Shown here piece after piece: positions 62,287 through 64,000 of a DNA stretch of 64,000 nucleotides. Each line of letters starts with the position of its first letter. Position 1 is the stretch's first letter. A program made the translations under genes and the position numbers. The stretch lies in assembly GCA_964594075.1 (NCBI GenBank), contig CAZQKW010000001.1, positions 62,001 to 126,000 of the forward strand, in the 5' to 3' direction. The DNA is from CAZQKW01 sp964594075 (GTDB lineage Bacteria > Desulfobacterota > WTBG01 > CAIYCZ01). The notes below the pieces were generated by a model. It was not told where the DNA came from. It worked only from the letters and a program-made list of their open reading frames with translations, and searched no databases.

Positions 62287-63564
62287 ATGTATGATGCAGC
62301 AATTATTGGCGGCGGCCCAGCAGGGCTGATGGCCGCTAAAACAGCTTCCGAAGGCGGGCTTAAAACGGTTCTTCTGGAAAAAAGACCGAGCGTGGGAACC
62401 ATAACCCGCGCATGCTGTCAACAGTTCATTATGGATGAAGGGTATGAGGGAGAAACCATCTCGTTGCAGCCCGGAAAAATTGTCTTTCAAAAAAACGGAT
62501 TTGAGGTTCCGTATACCGGGCCGCTTTTCGGTGTGCGGGAGAAGCGCTACATTTCGCCGGGCGGTCATACAATAACATTTTCCCACGCAGACGGCCGCCC
62601 CCTTGCTGTTCAGTTTGACAAGGGCCAGCTCCAGCAGACGCTCTGGAACTGCTGTGCGGAAGCTGGTGTTGAGCTCATTCCTGGCGCAACAGTCTTTAAC
62701 GCCCGTGACGAGGACGGCAAAGTCACCATTGACTATATACATTCCGGGTCGGCCAGATGCATAACTGCCGCGAAGATCATCTGCGCAGACGGTGTCAACT
62801 CTCGAAGCGCTTCAGCCCTTGGCCTGAATACAAGACGAAAATATATCCTCACCAGCAGGGCCATTTGTTATGTACTGGAGAATGTCTTCGATGAAACGCC
62901 TTTTGTGATGAAAAGTTTTATCGGTAATGTCTATGAGTCCCAGGGCCCGATTATCCTGTACCCCTATTTCGATGATCCGAAGAGAGCACGCCTGTTTGTT
63001 GCGGGCACGAAAAGCAAGCTGCCTGATGCAGTGCTGGCGAACGCGCGAACCAAGGGCTGCCTGAAGGCCTATCTCGAACATGCGCAGGTGGTACAAAAAA
63101 CCGGGTGTGGCCTCAGGGTGCACACCCCACTTTCTGAGCCGTGCAGCGGAAATTCGTTAGTTATCGGCGATGCCGCTGCATATGTAGAAGTAGAAACCCA
63201 GGGCGCCCTCATGTGCGGATATAAAAGCGCTCTTGCGGTGCGCGATGAGCTTGACGGCAAAGACGGCTTTGCTCGCTACAATAACTGGTGGCACAGCTCC
63301 TTTGAATTCAACGGGCCGGATGTTGCCATGGTGGCGCAGGGCTATGTGCTGGTGCCGGTATATACTGACGAAGAGCTTGATTATCTGTTCAGCTTGACCT
63401 CAGGGGAAACCCTGCCGGGCAGCTATAGCCAGTACCGCACTCCGAAATATATGTGGGATGCCATCCTGAAGCATACGGACCGGATAGCACGAGAACATCC
63501 CGTACTTCTGAAAAAGATCAGCAACAATATGCACCTCAGCCTGAAAAATGTTTTGTTAATCTAG
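62287..63564 (+). CDS. FAD-dependent oxidoreductase, FixC/geranylgeranyl-reductase-like
   Basis: 425 residues. N-terminal Rossmann motif AAIIGGGPAGLMAAKTASEG with LLEKR after the second strand; ADGVNSRSASALG and LVIGDAAAYVEVETQGALMCG are the later FAD contacts of the geranylgeranyl-reductase/FixC group. A weak GGGAA precedes the start. It is paired with a ferredoxin eight bases downstream, like FixC-FixX, suggesting electron transfer from an electron-transferring flavoprotein-like donor or reduction of a lipid. Confidence 0.87.
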   Translation: MYDAAIIGGGPAGLMAAKTASEGGLKTVLLEKRPSVGTITRACCQQFIMDEGYEGETISLQPGKIVFQKNGFEVPYTGPLFGVREKRYISPGGHTITFSHADGRPLAVQFDKGQLQQTLWNCCAEAGVELIPGATVFNARDEDGKVTIDYIHSGSARCITAAKIICADGVNSRSASALGLNTRRKYILTSRAICYVLENVFDETPFVMKSFIGNVYESQGPIILYPYFDDPKRARLFVAGTKSKLPDAVLANARTKGCLKAYLEHAQVVQKTGCGLRVHTPLSEPCSGNSLVIGDAAAYVEVETQGALMCGYKSALAVRDELDGKDGFARYNNWWHSSFEFNGPDVAMVAQGYVLVPVYTDEELDYLFSLTSGETLPGSYSQYRTPKYMWDAILKHTDRIAREHPVLLKKISNNMHLSLKNVLLI

Positions 63565-63572
63565 GTGATCGT

Positions 63573-63740
63573 ATGGCGATTAATCTTGACGTGAAAGTGT
63601 GTATCTGCTGCGGCTGCTGCAGTGATGTGTGTACGCAGGGAGCTCTCGGCCTTGAAGAAAAAGCAGTCGTATATGAAAGCCGTTGCGTCGAATGCGGCGA
63701 ATGTATTGAGCTATGTCCGGTTGGTGCGCTCTCGTTATAG
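63573..63740 (+). CDS. Small 2[4Fe-4S] ferredoxin
   Basis: 55 residues from the ATG at 63573, with AGGTGA upstream; a longer frame runs back into the flavoprotein gene without a ribosome site. Two cluster motifs: CICCGCCSDVC and CVECGECIELCPVGA. The first lacks the proline that usually follows its last cysteine (CTQG). It is the likely electron partner of the preceding flavoprotein. Confidence 0.88.
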   Translation: MAINLDVKVCICCGCCSDVCTQGALGLEEKAVVYESRCVECGECIELCPVGALSL

Positions 63741-63770
63741 GCAAAAATTTAAAAAGGGTAAGGAGCCGTC

Positions 63771-64000
63771 ATGTCCGAAGAATAGGCAAACCGGAGAAAT
63801 GTCTGAACATGACGCCGGAAGTGTTCGTGCAGTATATGGACATGGTCAATGTGGAGACATTCCACAAAAAAGCAACCGAAGCAGTAATGAATACAGGCTC
63901 ATTTTTTTTATCAGCCCTATTATGACTGGACTGACATGATTTATTTGAGAGCAGGATACTCCTTTGAGGTCATAAAATTTAAGGAAATCCTTGATTTCAG
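63771..64000 (+). pseudogene. Frameshifted gene running off the window
   Basis: ATG at 63771 with a strong AAGGAG is followed after four codons by a stop (63783). One base off, a frame continues as GKPEKCLNMTPEVFVQYMDM to a run of eight T (63902-63909), where it stops at 63923. With seven T it would go on as YQPYYDWTDMIYLRAGYSFE to the edge. Two single-base shifts in 140 bases point to a decaying gene or sequencing error. No family was recognised. Confidence 0.5.

Overview
The window comes from a diderm bacterium, probably an uncultured lineage (inference). It encodes a FadL-type porin, several lipoproteins, a complete F-type ATP synthase, RpoH, DnaJ, SmpB and RecJ, so it is chromosomal. It also carries both subunits of topoisomerase VI, an enzyme typical of archaea and plants and only scattered in bacteria. 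I cannot fix the phylum from sequence alone; Omnitrophota/Auribacterota-like or Desulfobacterota-like candidate lineages would fit. No rRNA, tRNA or CRISPR array was seen.

Layout. (1) 1-12.3 kb: two ferrochelatase-fold proteins (one cut by the window edge, one exported) bracket top6A-top6B, a secreted MsrA-MsrB fusion and a cobalt ECF operon cbiMNQO. That operon has a promoter, a cobalamin riboswitch and an intrinsic terminator. (2) 12.3-24.2 kb: housekeeping and accessory singles: B12-type radical SAM protein, DedA, DUF3795, gamma-carbonic-anhydrase-like protein, NTF2-like protein, flavodoxin-fold reductase, HD hydrolase, adenosine-specific kinase, feoB with a DtxR-FeoA fusion regulator, and a HAMP-GGDEF protein. 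(3) 24.2-33.1 kb: a minus-strand stress/Bat region: rpoH, a 48-residue membrane peptide, dnaJ, moxR, DUF58, a BatD-like protein, batA, batB; smpB diverges from it. (4) 33.1-44.1 kb: DUF2723 membrane protein, a CsgG/FlgO-like lipoprotein, a FadL porin, an adenylate cyclase-TPR-FlgO-like sensor, recJ, an exported Cys-rich FN3-like protein and, before it, a 37-residue RiPP-precursor-like peptide. (5) 44.4-52.7 kb: alpha/beta hydrolase, then the ATP synthase operon atpZ-I-B-E-F-H-A-G-D-C (minus strand) with its promoter and terminator; atpI has a homopolymer frameshift. (6) 52.8-55.2 kb: an SH3-anchor protein, a stand-alone GGQ release-factor-like protein and relics of two insertion sequences. (7) 55.2 kb to the end: a plus-strand TetR-controlled redox cluster with three FAD-linked oxidases (two are mosaic duplicates sharing a 526-nt identical block), a CCG-type Fe-S protein, a four-hairpin intergenic array, a FixC/geranylgeranyl-reductase-like flavoprotein, a small 2[4Fe-4S] ferredoxin and a frameshifted gene at the window edge.

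The strongest candidates for something undescribed are the TetR-controlled FAD/Fe-S cluster with its gene-converted duplicate, the LLGPAQTC peptide with its exported partner, and the paired chelatase-like proteins around the cobalt operon.
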